Below are positions 8,607 through 17,719 of a DNA stretch of 24,709 nt, piece after piece. The notes beneath the pieces are model-generated. The model was not told where the DNA came from, ran no database searches, and saw only the letters and a program-made list of their open reading frames with translations. Source of the stretch: an uncultured Clostridia bacterium. GTDB taxonomy: Bacteria > Bacillota > Clostridia > TANB77 > CAG-508. How positions within the stretch are numbered: the first letter of the stretch is position 1; every line of letters begins with the position of its first letter. A program made the translations under genes and the position numbers. The stretch spans positions 1 to 24,709 of the forward strand of contig CANRML010000007.1 in NCBI GenBank assembly GCA_947631725.1, written 5' to 3'.

Positions 8607-9208
8607 AACTAAGTAAAACATACTCAATGGGAGAAGTAATAAAAAATGCAGTATCATTAATATATACAAAAATTTTTTATAAAAAGGCTAGACTAATAAG
8701 GATGCCTATATATATAAAAGGAAATAAAAAATTACTAAAATACCAAAAAGGATTTACAACAGGCTATAGATGTAGAATCGATTTGCCTAGTGATACTTCT
8801 ATAAAAGATCCAACATTAGAAATTGGTGAAAATTGCATAATGGGTGATAATTGTCATATTGCAGCACATGAAAAAGTAAAAATCGGAAATAATGTGTTAA
8901 TTGCATCCAATGTATTTATAAGTGATTTAAATCATGGATGTTACAACAATGAGGAATTCACTAGCCCAGATGAAATACCAAATGCAAGAAAAATTTATTC
9001 TAAGCCTGTAGAAATAGGAGACAATGTTTGGATAGGAGAAAAAGTTTCTATTTTACCCGGAGCTAAAATTTGCGGGGGGGGGGTTATAGGAAGCAATTCA
9101 GTTGTAACCAAAAACATTCCTCCATATTCAATTGCAGTTGGCAACCCAGCTAAAGTAATAAAGCAATTTAATTTTAAAACAAAAAAATGGGAAAGATTAA
9201 GTGAATAA
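8603..9208 (+). CDS. Hexapeptide-repeat (LbH) O-acetyltransferase with a G10 tract
   Basis: 201 residues. The C-terminal two thirds carry left-handed beta-helix repeats: LEIGENCIMGDNCHIAAHEKVKIGNN, then the catalytic-His loop ISDLNHGCY, VEIGDNVWIGEKVSILPGAKI, and the end IAVGNPAKVIK, as in maltose/galactoside-type acetyltransferases that use acetyl-CoA. Residues 158-160 are three consecutive Gly encoded by GGG GGG GGG plus the G of GTT, a run of ten G at 9074-9083. With ten G the gene is in frame; a change of one would remove the last 40 or so residues. It overlaps the preceding glycosyltransferase by four bases. It probably O-acetylates the repeat unit. Confidence 0.87.
   Translation: MKLSKTYSMGEVIKNAVSLIYTKIFYKKARLIRMPIYIKGNKKLLKYQKGFTTGYRCRIDLPSDTSIKDPTLEIGENCIMGDNCHIAAHEKVKIGNNVLIASNVFISDLNHGCYNNEEFTSPDEIPNARKIYSKPVEIGDNVWIGEKVSILPGAKICGGGVIGSNSVVTKNIPPYSIAVGNPAKVIKQFNFKTKKWERLSE
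9074..9083 (+). repeat. Poly-G tract (G10) inside the acetyltransferase gene
   Basis: Ten consecutive G in a strongly A+T-rich gene where Gly is nearly always GGA or GGT. Tracts of this kind slip during replication, so this is a candidate phase-variation switch for sugar acetylation. Confidence 0.8.
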
Positions 9209-9255
9209 ATAGTAAAAATACAGACAGTATTAAATCATAATAAGGAAGTGAAAAA

Positions 9256-10461
9256 ATGATTAAAGGATTATTTTGTTTTGATGGACCATTATATAAAGAT
9301 AAAAATGGTATTTATTGTAATGTTACATTAACAAATGAAATGTTTTCTAGATATTTTTCAGTAGTTGATTATTTGACAATTATTGTTAGAACATATAAAA
9401 GTGATAAAAGTTATCAGGAATTAAATATGAAACCTTTAACCCTTAAAAATATAAAAGTTATTGAAGTAAAAAATCTTAATACTATAAAAGGATTTATCTT
9501 TGACAGAAATGTTTTTGAGAATAATATAAAAAAATATGTCAATGAAGCTGATTTAATTTTTGCAAGGATGCCAAGTATTATATCTAATTCTGTTCTAAAA
9601 ATAGCAAAGAAACAAAAAAAATCATACTTAGTAGAAAATGGTGGATGTGCATGGGATTCATTATGGAACCATGGAATACTTGGTAAAATAATAGCACCAT
9701 TAATGTTTTATAAAACACGTAAATATATAAAAGAAGCGGCATTTGCAACTTATGTAACAAAACAATTTTTACAAAAAAGATATCCAAATTATAATGTCAC
9801 TACTAATTGTTCTAATGTATATTTAAATGAAGTAGATGATGAGGTTTTAGAAGAAAGAATTAAAAAAATTAATTCAATGAATATGAAAAAAATTATAATA
9901 GGACAAACAGTTAATTCTGTCGATGTTAGGTATAAAGGTGAACATTTTATATTGAAAGCAATGAAAACTCTAAAAGAAAGAGGATATGATATAGAATATC
10001 AAATTGTAGGAACAGGTGAGGGTGAGTTTTTAAAAAAGGTTGCGTCAAAATTAAAAATTCAAAATCAACTAAAATTTATTGGAACATTAAAAAAAGAAGA
10101 AGTTATTGAATGGTGTAAAAGCATAGACATTTATGTTCAGCCAAGCAAACAAGAAGGCTTGCCACGCTCTGTTATAGAAGCAATGAGTGTGGGGTGCCCA
10201 TGTTTAGGCTCTAATATTGCAGGAATACCAGAATTATTAGATGAAGAATGTTTGTTTAATCCTAATAAAAATAATCAAATTGTTAAAGCAATCGAAAATT
10301 TATTAAATAAAGAAAAAATGATTGAACAAGCTAAAATTAATTTTAAAAAGTCTAAGGAATATGATATAAAAAATATAGAGGAGAAAAGAAACAAGATTTT
10401 TGCTAAATATAAGGAGTATGTTTTAAAAGAGAAAGATAGAGGTAAAGGGTTTCAAATATGA
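9256..10461 (+). CDS. Glycosyltransferase, GT4 family
   Basis: 401 residues, ATG with AAGGAAG upstream. The N-terminal half (LFARMPSIISNSVLKIAKKQ-like segment, then VENGGCAWDSLWNHG) is variable, as usual for acceptor-binding domains. The C-terminal half has the donor-binding pattern IGQTVNSVDVRYKGEHFILKA, YQIVGTGEGEFL, LKFIGTLKKEEVIEWC, and the EX7E-type motif KQEGLPRSVIEAMSVGCP followed by GIPELL. Transfers one sugar to the lipid-linked repeat unit on the cytoplasmic face. It overlaps the next gene by four bases. Sugar specificity unknown. Confidence 0.9.
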   Translation: MIKGLFCFDGPLYKDKNGIYCNVTLTNEMFSRYFSVVDYLTIIVRTYKSDKSYQELNMKPLTLKNIKVIEVKNLNTIKGFIFDRNVFENNIKKYVNEADLIFARMPSIISNSVLKIAKKQKKSYLVENGGCAWDSLWNHGILGKIIAPLMFYKTRKYIKEAAFATYVTKQFLQKRYPNYNVTTNCSNVYLNEVDDEVLEERIKKINSMNMKKIIIGQTVNSVDVRYKGEHFILKAMKTLKERGYDIEYQIVGTGEGEFLKKVASKLKIQNQLKFIGTLKKEEVIEWCKSIDIYVQPSKQEGLPRSVIEAMSVGCPCLGSNIAGIPELLDEECLFNPNKNNQIVKAIENLLNKEKMIEQAKINFKKSKEYDIKNIEEKRNKIFAKYKEYVLKEKDRGKGFQI

Positions 10462-11600
10462 AGAAAATATTGTTATTAATTCCAGCGTTAAATGCTGGTG
10501 GTGCTGAAAGAGTCATAGTAAATTTAGCTAATAGTTGGTCAAAAAACAATGATGTTACGATAATGGTTTTTAACAATGGAAATTGTTTCTATCAATTATC
10601 CAATAAAGTTAAAGTAATAAAAATGAATATAGCTCCTCTCAAAGGCAAAATTTTTAGGATTTTTTCAATTCCTTTTGTTGAATTAAAAAGATATTTTAGC
10701 ATTTATAAGGAAATAAAAAGATCAAATTATAATTTTATTTTATCATTTTGTTTTACTACTAATATAATGGCTTCAATTGTGAGTAAATTTCAAAAGGATA
10801 AAGAAATTTTTATATCAGAAAGAAATGATCCTACTAAATATTCTAAATTTATATCTTTTTTTATTAATAGTTGCTATAAATGGCCCAAATGCATCATTTG
10901 TCAAAATGATATGGTAAAGGAATATTTCATAAAGCATAAATTTAATAATAACTTGATAATTTTGCCAAATCCAGTAAATTTTGATGATATTCCAAAAAAA
11001 AGACCGGATGAAATAAAAAAGGAAATTGTTACTGTTGGTAGATTAATTCCTCAAAAAAATCAAAAATTATTAATAGATGCTTTTAAAGAGATATCAGATG
11101 AATTTCCAGAATATATTTTAAAAATATATGGAATTGGCCCACTAGAAAAAAAATTAAAAGAACAAATAAAAATTAACAATTTAGAAAATAAAGTTTTTTT
11201 AATGGGTACTAGGAAGAAAATTATGTATGAAGTTAGCAAATCTTCAATTTTTGTATTACCATCAGATTTTGAGGGATTTCCAAATGTTTTAATTGAAGCA
11301 ATGGGAACAGGAATGCCAGTCATATCTTCTGATTTTAAGACCGGAATAGCAAAGGAATTAATAAAAAATGAAAATTGCGGATATTTATTTGAAGTTAATA
11401 ATAAAAATGAACTTGCAGATTGCATGAGAAAATTATTGAATAGAGAAGATGAATTATTACAAATTGGAAATAACAATATAAAAATTGCTCAAATTTATGA
11501 AGCAAATTATGTTTCAAACAACTGGATTTTAGCTATAAATGATGTTATAAATAGTAAAAAAGAAAAAAATAAAGAATTTTTTAAAGGAGATAAGCTTTGA
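10458..11600 (+). CDS. Glycosyltransferase, GT4 family
   Basis: 380 residues. The N-terminus KKILLLIPALNAGGAERVIVNLA is the classic GT4 start with the AGGAER motif. The C-terminal half shows IVTVGRLIPQKNQKLLIDAF, LKIYGIGPLEKKL, VFLMGTRKKI and the EX7E motif FEGFPNVLIEAMGTGMPVIS. Start ATG 10458 overlaps the previous stop, and the stop overlaps the TTG start of the polymerase gene, so all three are coupled. Closest in feel to N-acetylgalactosamine or glucosyl transferases of capsule clusters, but specificity cannot be told from sequence alone. Confidence 0.92.
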   Translation: MKKILLLIPALNAGGAERVIVNLANSWSKNNDVTIMVFNNGNCFYQLSNKVKVIKMNIAPLKGKIFRIFSIPFVELKRYFSIYKEIKRSNYNFILSFCFTTNIMASIVSKFQKDKEIFISERNDPTKYSKFISFFINSCYKWPKCIICQNDMVKEYFIKHKFNNNLIILPNPVNFDDIPKKRPDEIKKEIVTVGRLIPQKNQKLLIDAFKEISDEFPEYILKIYGIGPLEKKLKEQIKINNLENKVFLMGTRKKIMYEVSKSSIFVLPSDFEGFPNVLIEAMGTGMPVISSDFKTGIAKELIKNENCGYLFEVNNKNELADCMRKLLNREDELLQIGNNNIKIAQIYEANYVSNNWILAINDVINSKKEKNKEFFKGDKL

Positions 11601-12991
11601 AAATAGAAAGAAGTAAAAATTTTATTCAATTTATTTCAAGAATTGTAGCAGTATTAATGTATATTACTTTTATTATTTTATATTTTTTTGATATAGATAT
11701 TGATATCAATTTATTATCAAAATTAGTAATTATAATATCAATTTCAGAAATAATTATGATAGGTTTTAATAAAAGAATAAAAAATATTGGACTATTTACA
11801 ATGTTCTTTTTATATAACTGGGTATGTATGAATGGATTTGTTATAGCTTACTTTTTTGACAAAAGTTATATAAATTTTACATCTTTAGCTAAAATGGCAT
11901 ATCTAGATAATATATATTATCCAGAAGCAATTATTATAGCTAATATTGTATTATTAACATTTGTTTTAATAGCGGAATTTTATACAAATAAAAGCAATAA
12001 AAAATCTTCAAGCAGTATAACAACAAAAACTAAAAATGAAATTGCTATAAACAATAGTATAAATGAGAAAGGTAGTAAATTTGTAGATAGATTTACAATT
12101 TTAATTTTAAGTATTGCTACAATATATTTGGCATATGTTATTTTTTCAAAAAGGATGTTTTTACAAAATTATAAATACGTTTTAAGTATAAAAAGCGAAA
12201 ACCCTTTATTAAGTCATTCAAACATAATTACTTCATTGTCAATAGCTATGCTTTTCTCTTCTGGTACAAAAAAGGGTATAAAAATTGGAAGCATAGTATA
12301 TTTATTTACAATGTTATTACATTTTTCGATTGGAAATAGAGGAGAAGTCTTATATTCTACTGTTATTATATTGGCATTATATTCTTTAAGATTTAAGACT
12401 ATAAAATTAAAACATATCATAATTGTGGGGGTAATATTAGTAACAATAATTCCTATGGTAAGAATAATGCGTGAAGGTAATATGTCTTTATATAATTTAA
12501 ATCCACTTTCATCAGTTGGTGAGGTTTTATGTGAAGAAGGATTTCAAATTTCCCCTTTCACATATATAGTTGAATATTTACATGAAGGTCATAATTATAC
12601 ATTTGGCATGACATATCTGAATTCCTTTTTAGACTTTATTTTAAGAAGGGTAGGATTACAAAGCCCATTTATCGGAATAGAAGAATATGTAATAAAAATG
12701 ATTATGCCATATAAAGGGATGGCGTTTTCTATGATAGCAGAACTTTATTATAATTTTACAATTTTTGGTGCATGCTTTGCATATGCTATTTTTTCTATTT
12801 TTTTGCGAAGAATTGATCAAAGAATATATTATAATGAAATTAATGTATCGCAAAAAGCATTATATTCGATGATAGCTGTTGAAATGATTAATTTAACTAG
12901 AAATGATGCTACTACATTACCAGTATATTTAGCATATACTATAATTTTTTATATGATGTACAAAATTAATTTAATGAGGAAAAAAAATTAG
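11597..12991 (+). CDS. wzy: O-antigen/capsule repeat-unit polymerase, Wzy family
   Basis: 464 residues, start TTG 11597 four bases inside the end of the preceding gene, with AAAGGAGA upstream. Very hydrophobic with about ten to twelve predicted membrane segments, beginning VLMYITFIILYFF. The feature shared with Wzy proteins is the loop HFSIGNRGEVLYSTV (about residues 235-249) and a long extracytoplasmic loop between VRIMREGNMSLY and the final helices. It would join undecaprenyl-linked repeat units on the outside of the membrane. Its presence next to a Wzx flippase marks this as a Wzx/Wzy-dependent pathway. Wzy proteins are poorly conserved, so the call rests on topology, the GNRGE loop and context. 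Confidence 0.83.
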   Translation: MKIERSKNFIQFISRIVAVLMYITFIILYFFDIDIDINLLSKLVIIISISEIIMIGFNKRIKNIGLFTMFFLYNWVCMNGFVIAYFFDKSYINFTSLAKMAYLDNIYYPEAIIIANIVLLTFVLIAEFYTNKSNKKSSSSITTKTKNEIAINNSINEKGSKFVDRFTILILSIATIYLAYVIFSKRMFLQNYKYVLSIKSENPLLSHSNIITSLSIAMLFSSGTKKGIKIGSIVYLFTMLLHFSIGNRGEVLYSTVIILALYSLRFKTIKLKHIIIVGVILVTIIPMVRIMREGNMSLYNLNPLSSVGEVLCEEGFQISPFTYIVEYLHEGHNYTFGMTYLNSFLDFILRRVGLQSPFIGIEEYVIKMIMPYKGMAFSMIAELYYNFTIFGACFAYAIFSIFLRRIDQRIYYNEINVSQKALYSMIAVEMINLTRNDATTLPVYLAYTIIFYMMYKINLMRKKN

Positions 12992-13155
12992 AGATATTTT
13001 AATTCAAGAGCAGAGCAAAGATTATGTAAAAATATATCTGTATATGATAATTTATATAGTAATTATATTATCAAAAAGTATAGAAAGACAAAAAGTGCTT
13101 GTTGATACTTTTAAAAATTAATTAAAATAATTGCTTCAGAAAGGAAAAAAGTATA
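12992..13155. other. Intergenic gap inside the polysaccharide operon
   Basis: The only gap over 100 bases within the operon. It contains a weak 8-bp inverted repeat, AAAAGTAT (13074-13081) with ATACTTTT (13105-13112), without a T-run. I see no gene and no convincing promoter. The ribosome binding site AGAAAGGA for the next gene lies at its end. Confidence 0.4.
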
Positions 13156-14307
13156 ATGATAATAAATAAAATAAAAAAAATAATATATCGAACTTTAATG
13201 TTTATACTTAATAAAGTATATAGAATTGATGAAAATAAAATTTTATTTTTAAGTTTTGGTGGAAAACAATATTCTGATAATCCAAGAGCAATATCAGAAA
13301 AATTACATCAATTATATCCAAATTATAAAATTGTTTGGTTATTAAATGATAAATATATGAATAATAATTTTGTACCTAACTATATAATAAAAGTAAAAAT
13401 GAAGTGGTTTAATATGATGAAAGAACTTGCTACTTGTAAAGTTTTTGTGACTAATATTAATGTATATTCTAATTTCTTTAAAAGTAAAGAACAATTGTAT
13501 ATTGGTACGTGGCATGGAGATAGAGCAATTAAGAAAATTTTGTATGATGCAAATCCAAATAAGGATAAAATAAATCCAATTTCAGATAATAAATTGATTG
13601 ATATCTATATTGCAGGATCTGATTTTGGGGAAAATTTATATAGAAGAGCGTTTAAATATAATGGTGAAATCTTAAAAATAGGTTGTCCAAGAAACGATAA
13701 ATTAGTGAATTATGAAAAAAATACTGAAGCAAATAATATAATATCTAAATTAGGTATAGAAAATAAAATGATATTATTATATGCTCCAACATTTAGAGAT
13801 AAAGACAGAATAAATAAGCAAAGTATAGAACTGAATTTAATTCAAGTTTTAGATGAGTTAGAAAAAAAATATCAAAAAAGTTGGGTATGTCTATTACGTT
13901 CTCATGTTGGATCAAATGGCTTAAACATAGATACAAAAGATAATAGAATTATAGATGTTTCTGAATATCCTGATATGGCAGATTTATTGTTAGTCGTAGA
14001 TTTTTTGATTACAGACTATTCTTCAAGTGGAGGAGATTTAATATTACGAGATAAGCCTATTATTTTATTTCAACCAGATAAAGAAGATTATATTAGCAAT
14101 AGTAGAAAATTATATATTGATTGTAAAGAGACCGGTTATATTGTTGCAGAAAGCAATGAAGAAATAATTAATATAATAAAAGATTATAATTATGATGATT
14201 ATATTGAATCGTGTAAAAAATTAAGAAAGTTTTATGGAGTACACGAAACAGGAAATTCATCAGAAATAGTATGTAATAAAATAAATGAATGGATAAAAAA
14301 TAATTAA
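13156..14307 (+). CDS. CDP-glycerol:glycerophosphotransferase family protein (TagF/TarB-like)
   Basis: 383 residues. The C-terminal domain matches the CDP-alcohol glycerophosphotransferase family: YIGTWHGDRAIKKI with His120, IGCPRNDKLV, LLYAPTFRDKDR, WVCLLRSHVGSN with His250, and DFLITDYSSSGGDLILRDKPIILFQPD. The two His residues and the TDYSS loop are the expected active-site elements. It would add glycerol phosphate (or a related alditol phosphate) to the glycan, making it teichoic-acid-like. No membrane segment is evident beyond a hydrophobic N-terminus, so it works at the cytoplasmic membrane face. Confidence 0.9.
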   Translation: MIINKIKKIIYRTLMFILNKVYRIDENKILFLSFGGKQYSDNPRAISEKLHQLYPNYKIVWLLNDKYMNNNFVPNYIIKVKMKWFNMMKELATCKVFVTNINVYSNFFKSKEQLYIGTWHGDRAIKKILYDANPNKDKINPISDNKLIDIYIAGSDFGENLYRRAFKYNGEILKIGCPRNDKLVNYEKNTEANNIISKLGIENKMILLYAPTFRDKDRINKQSIELNLIQVLDELEKKYQKSWVCLLRSHVGSNGLNIDTKDNRIIDVSEYPDMADLLLVVDFLITDYSSSGGDLILRDKPIILFQPDKEDYISNSRKLYIDCKETGYIVAESNEEIINIIKDYNYDDYIESCKKLRKFYGVHETGNSSEIVCNKINEWIKNN

Positions 14308-14319
14308 AGGAATATACAT

Positions 14320-15831
14320 ATGGAATTGGGAAGATTAAAAAAAGCTAAATATAATATAATAGTTTTGGCAATAAATCAAGTAGTTGTTTTTATTTGTAGT
14401 TTAATATTGCCAAGATTTATTTTGGTATCTTTTGGATCTGAGTATAATGGTATCATATCTTCTATAACTCAATTTTTAAATTTTATTTCTATATTAAGAT
14501 TAGGCATTGCTGGAGCTACAAGAGTTGAGCTATATAAATCTCTTGGAAAAAATGATATTGAAAAAACAAGTCAAATTGTAAAAGCTACTGAGAAATTCTT
14601 GAGGAAAGTTGGAATAATATTTCTAGTATACTTATTATCATTAGCAATTATGTATCCAATAATTATTGAAACTACATATAATTGGTTGGAAATTTCAAGT
14701 TTAGTAATTATTATTGGAATTGGTACTTTTGCAGAATATTTTTTTGGGATGACATATCAAACTTTACTTGCAGCAGATCAAAAAATATATATATATAATA
14801 TTATTCACATTGTATCAACGATTCTTAATACTTTAATAGCATGTATATTAATTAAATTAGGTTTTTCTATTCAAATTGTAAAACTTGGAAGTGCTTTAGT
14901 ATTTACAATGACACCAATAATATTAAATATTTATGTTTCAAAAAAATATAAATTAAATAAAAAATGTGAAGCAGATAATACAGCATTAAAAAAACGTGGA
15001 GATGTAGTTGCACATTCAATTGCTAATATAATACATGATAATACTGATATAGTAGTATTAACAATTTTTTGCGATGTTAAACTAGTATCTGTTTATTCTG
15101 TATATAATTATATTGGTAATGGAATCAAACAACTTATGACTATATTTACATCTGGATTAGAAGCGGCTTTTGGTGACATGTGGGTAAAGGAAGAATATGA
15201 TAAATTTAGAAAAAGCTTAGAATTTTATGAATACTTTATAGGAATATTTGTGTCATTAATATTTTCATGTGCATTTCTACTTATATTAGATTTTGTAAAA
15301 TTATATACAAAAAAAGTAACAGATATTGAATATGTTTTGCCAATATATGCTATTTTAGTTTTATTTACACAAATATTTTACTGTTTAAGAACACCATATG
15401 TAACTATTGTACAGGCTGCTGGAAAATATAAGGAAACACGTAATGGTGCTTTCCTAGAAGCAGGATTAAATTTAATTATATCAGTGATTTTAATATTATT
15501 AGGATTTAATATATATGGTGTTGTAATTGGAACATTAGTGGCAAATATTTTTAGAACAATTCAATATTCATTTTTTATTTCAAAAAACCTAATTAATAGA
15601 AAGATTATATATGTATTTAAAAATTTGATATGGATATTTTTTAATATAAGTCTTATTTGCGGAATAAGCAGTTTAATAGTAAAAATTAACATAAACGATT
15701 GGAAAGGATGGATAATTTGCGGAATGATTTATGTAATTATTTCTATTATAGTTATTACAATATCATCATGTATATTTTACAGAGATAAATTCTTAAGATT
15801 GTTGAAAACAGGGATAAAAATAAAAAAATAG
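14320..15831 (+). CDS. wzx: Polysaccharide flippase, Wzx/PST family
   Basis: 503 residues with about fourteen hydrophobic segments, starting VVVFICSLILPRFILVSFGSEYNG, the typical opening of MOP-superfamily polysaccharide exporters. Also seen are LRLGIAGATRVELYKSLGKND, HDNTDIVVLTIFCDVKLVSVYSVYN and GLEAAFGDMWVKEEYDKFR, all standard Wzx positions. It moves the finished lipid-linked repeat unit across the membrane to the polymerase. It is the last gene of the cassette; no terminator hairpin follows, and 23 bases later the right-hand 54-bp repeat begins. Confidence 0.92.
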   Translation: MELGRLKKAKYNIIVLAINQVVVFICSLILPRFILVSFGSEYNGIISSITQFLNFISILRLGIAGATRVELYKSLGKNDIEKTSQIVKATEKFLRKVGIIFLVYLLSLAIMYPIIIETTYNWLEISSLVIIIGIGTFAEYFFGMTYQTLLAADQKIYIYNIIHIVSTILNTLIACILIKLGFSIQIVKLGSALVFTMTPIILNIYVSKKYKLNKKCEADNTALKKRGDVVAHSIANIIHDNTDIVVLTIFCDVKLVSVYSVYNYIGNGIKQLMTIFTSGLEAAFGDMWVKEEYDKFRKSLEFYEYFIGIFVSLIFSCAFLLILDFVKLYTKKVTDIEYVLPIYAILVLFTQIFYCLRTPYVTIVQAAGKYKETRNGAFLEAGLNLIISVILILLGFNIYGVVIGTLVANIFRTIQYSFFISKNLINRKIIYVFKNLIWIFFNISLICGISSLIVKININDWKGWIICGMIYVIISIIVITISSCIFYRDKFLRLLKTGIKIKK

Positions 15832-15854
15832 TGATTATAGTATATTTAGGTGAA

Positions 15855-15908
15855 AAAAATGAAATGGATGAAAAATCATTAGATAATGATTTATAAAGTA
15901 TAATAAAA
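15855..15908. repeat. 54-bp perfect direct repeat, right copy; remnant of a kinase gene 3' end
   Basis: Identical to 3252-3305. In the kinase frame it still encodes the final residues …NEMDEKSLDNDL and TAA (15894-15896), but nothing upstream continues the kinase, so it is a 3' remnant. The TATAAT at 15899-15904 may also act as a -10 element for the genes that follow, though no good -35 is present. Confidence 0.95.
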
Positions 15909-15960
15909 CTGAGTGTAACTTACATTAAACAAATAAAATATTTTTTGATAGGAGGAAAAT

Positions 15961-16701
15961 ATGTTCAATTTCTCATTTGATAGAAGAACATTATATATAA
16001 TTGTAGGGGTATTAATATTAATAGGAGTTTTGCAATACTTAGCAAACCCAGCTCAATTATATAGCTTACTAATTAGCATACCAGGAGTGCTTGTAGCAAT
16101 AACTTTCCATGAGTTTGCACATGCATTTGCAGCTGACAAACTAGGAGATGACACAGCACGTAGAGAAGGTAGACTTAGCTTAAATCCTAAAGATCACATA
16201 GATCCAATAGGTGGACTTATGTTATTAGTTGCAGGATTTGGATGGGGAAAACCTGTACATGTAAATCCTAGTAATTATACAAGAAAAATGTCAATGGAAA
16301 AAGGAGAAGCAATTGTTTCAATAGCAGGACCACTTATGAATTTTGTTTTAGCATTTGTCTTTTCATTGATATATTGTGCTATATATAAATTTGCAGATTT
16401 AGCATTTTTAACATCTACAATTGGAAAAGCAATTATACTAATTATATCTGCTACAATATCAATAAATATAGGGTTAGGAGTTTTTAATTTAATTCCATTA
16501 CCACCATTAGATGGATCAAAAGTACTAATACCATTTTTACCATACAATGCAAAAGAATGGTTTATAAATAATGAGCAAATTTTTTATATTGTATTTGTAT
16601 TAATCTGGTTAACAGGAATAGCTGGAACAATTATAACACCTGCAATAAATTTTGTTAGTAATGGAATTTTAAGTTTAGCTCAGATGATTTTTGGAATATA
16701 G
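15961..16701 (+). CDS. Site-2 protease family membrane metallopeptidase (M50)
   Basis: 246 residues with four to five membrane segments; ATG preceded by AGGAGG. The zinc-binding HEFAH (His50, Glu51, His54) lies in the second hydrophobic segment, followed by the family-typical GDDTARREGRLSLNP and DPIGGL. The third ligand is Asp184 in NLIPLPPLDGSKV. This is the short, PDZ-less group of M50 proteases found in most Firmicutes, which cleave within membranes. Physiological substrate unknown. It opens the housekeeping block to the right of the cassette and is 15 bases from tsaD. Confidence 0.92.
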   Translation: MFNFSFDRRTLYIIVGVLILIGVLQYLANPAQLYSLLISIPGVLVAITFHEFAHAFAADKLGDDTARREGRLSLNPKDHIDPIGGLMLLVAGFGWGKPVHVNPSNYTRKMSMEKGEAIVSIAGPLMNFVLAFVFSLIYCAIYKFADLAFLTSTIGKAIILIISATISINIGLGVFNLIPLPPLDGSKVLIPFLPYNAKEWFINNEQIFYIVFVLIWLTGIAGTIITPAINFVSNGILSLAQMIFGI

Positions 16702-16716
16702 AAAAGGAAAAAAATA

Positions 16717-17698
16717 ATGAAGGATATAATAACACTTGGAATCGAATCAAGCTGTGATGAAACTGCAGTAGCTGTAATAAAAAATGGAAGAGAAATCTTA
16801 TCTAATATAATAGACACACAAATCCCAATCCATGAAAAATATGGAGGAGTTGTGCCTGAAATTGCCTCTCGAAATCATATAGAGGCAATTTCTCGTGTAA
16901 CCAAAAGAGCACTAAAAGAAGCAGATTTAACATTTAATGATATTGATGTAATTTCTCCAACATATGGTCCAGGACTTGTCGGAGCGGTATTAGTTGGACT
17001 TTCCTATGCAAAAGCTCTTAGCTTTGCTATTCAAAAACCATTAGTAGGAGTAAATCATATCCAAGGACATATTGCAGCAAATTATCTTACATATAAAGAG
17101 TTAAAACCACCATTTCTATGTATGATGATGTCAGGAGGAAACACACAAATAGTTTATGTAAAAGACTATTGTGAATTTGAAGTCTTAGGAAAAACACGAG
17201 ATGATGCAATTGGAGAAGCATTTGACAAAATTGCAAGAGTAGTTGGATTAGGATATCCAGGAGGACCAAAAGTTGATAAATTAGCACAAGAAGGAAATCC
17301 AAATATTAAATTTTCAAAAACACATTTTGAAAATCTAGACTTTAGCTTTAGTGGAATAAAAACAGCAGTAATAAATTTACATCATAAAAATCCAGATATT
17401 AACAAAGCAGATTTATGTGCTAGCTTTCAAAAAACAGTAACAGAAGTTTTAATTGAAAATATACGGAAAAGCGATTAAACTAACAGGAATAAATACAATA
17501 GCTTTAGCAGGAGGAGTATCAGCAAACTCATATATTAGAAAAGCATTTTTAAATCTACAAGAAGTAAAAGTATATATGCCAGACCTAAAATTATGTACAG
17601 ATAATGCTGCAATGATAGGCTCTGCAGGTTATTATAACTATATGGCTGGAAGAATAGATGATTTAAGTTTAAATGCAATTCCTAATCTTCAGTTATAA
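16717..17698 (+). CDS. tsaD: tRNA N6-adenosine threonylcarbamoyltransferase TsaD; in-frame CGG with +1 shift
   Basis: Final enzyme of t6A37 synthesis on tRNAs reading ANN codons, working with TsaB, TsaC and TsaE; normally essential. Motifs seen: LGIESSCDETAVAV, YGGVVPEIASRNH, the metal site HIQGH, MSGGNTQIV, GEAFDKIARVVGLGYPGGP and FSFSGIKTA in the first frame; LAGGVSANS and CTDNAAMIG in the second. The frame breaks at codon 250, ATA CGG AAA, with a stop at 17476-17478. Taking CGGA (17464-17467) as one step joins EVLIENI to KAIKLTG with the spacing of homologues and gives 326 residues, slightly short but normal. The downstream part has no start or ribosome binding site of its own. An essential gene is unlikely to be a true pseudogene. 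Confidence 0.92.
17461..17467 (+). other. Putative +1 frameshift site 2 (ATA CGG A)
   Basis: ATA (17461-17463) then CGG (17464-17466) in the tsaD frame; homology resumes in the +1 frame with AAA at 17468. In homologues exactly one residue sits at this point, so CGGA accounts for one amino acid. Confidence 0.75.
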
Positions 17699-17719
17699 AG
17701 CTATAGGAAAGGAGTAAAT

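Noticed and set aside
11060..11476. 138-codon open frame on the minus strand inside the third glycosyltransferase
   Set aside because: Shadow of a well-supported GT4 gene; no start signal, composition mirrors the opposite strand.
13074..13112. Hairpin in the gap between wzy and the TagF-like gene as a terminator
   Set aside because: Only 8 A/T-rich base pairs with a 23-base loop and no T-run; unlikely to stop transcription.
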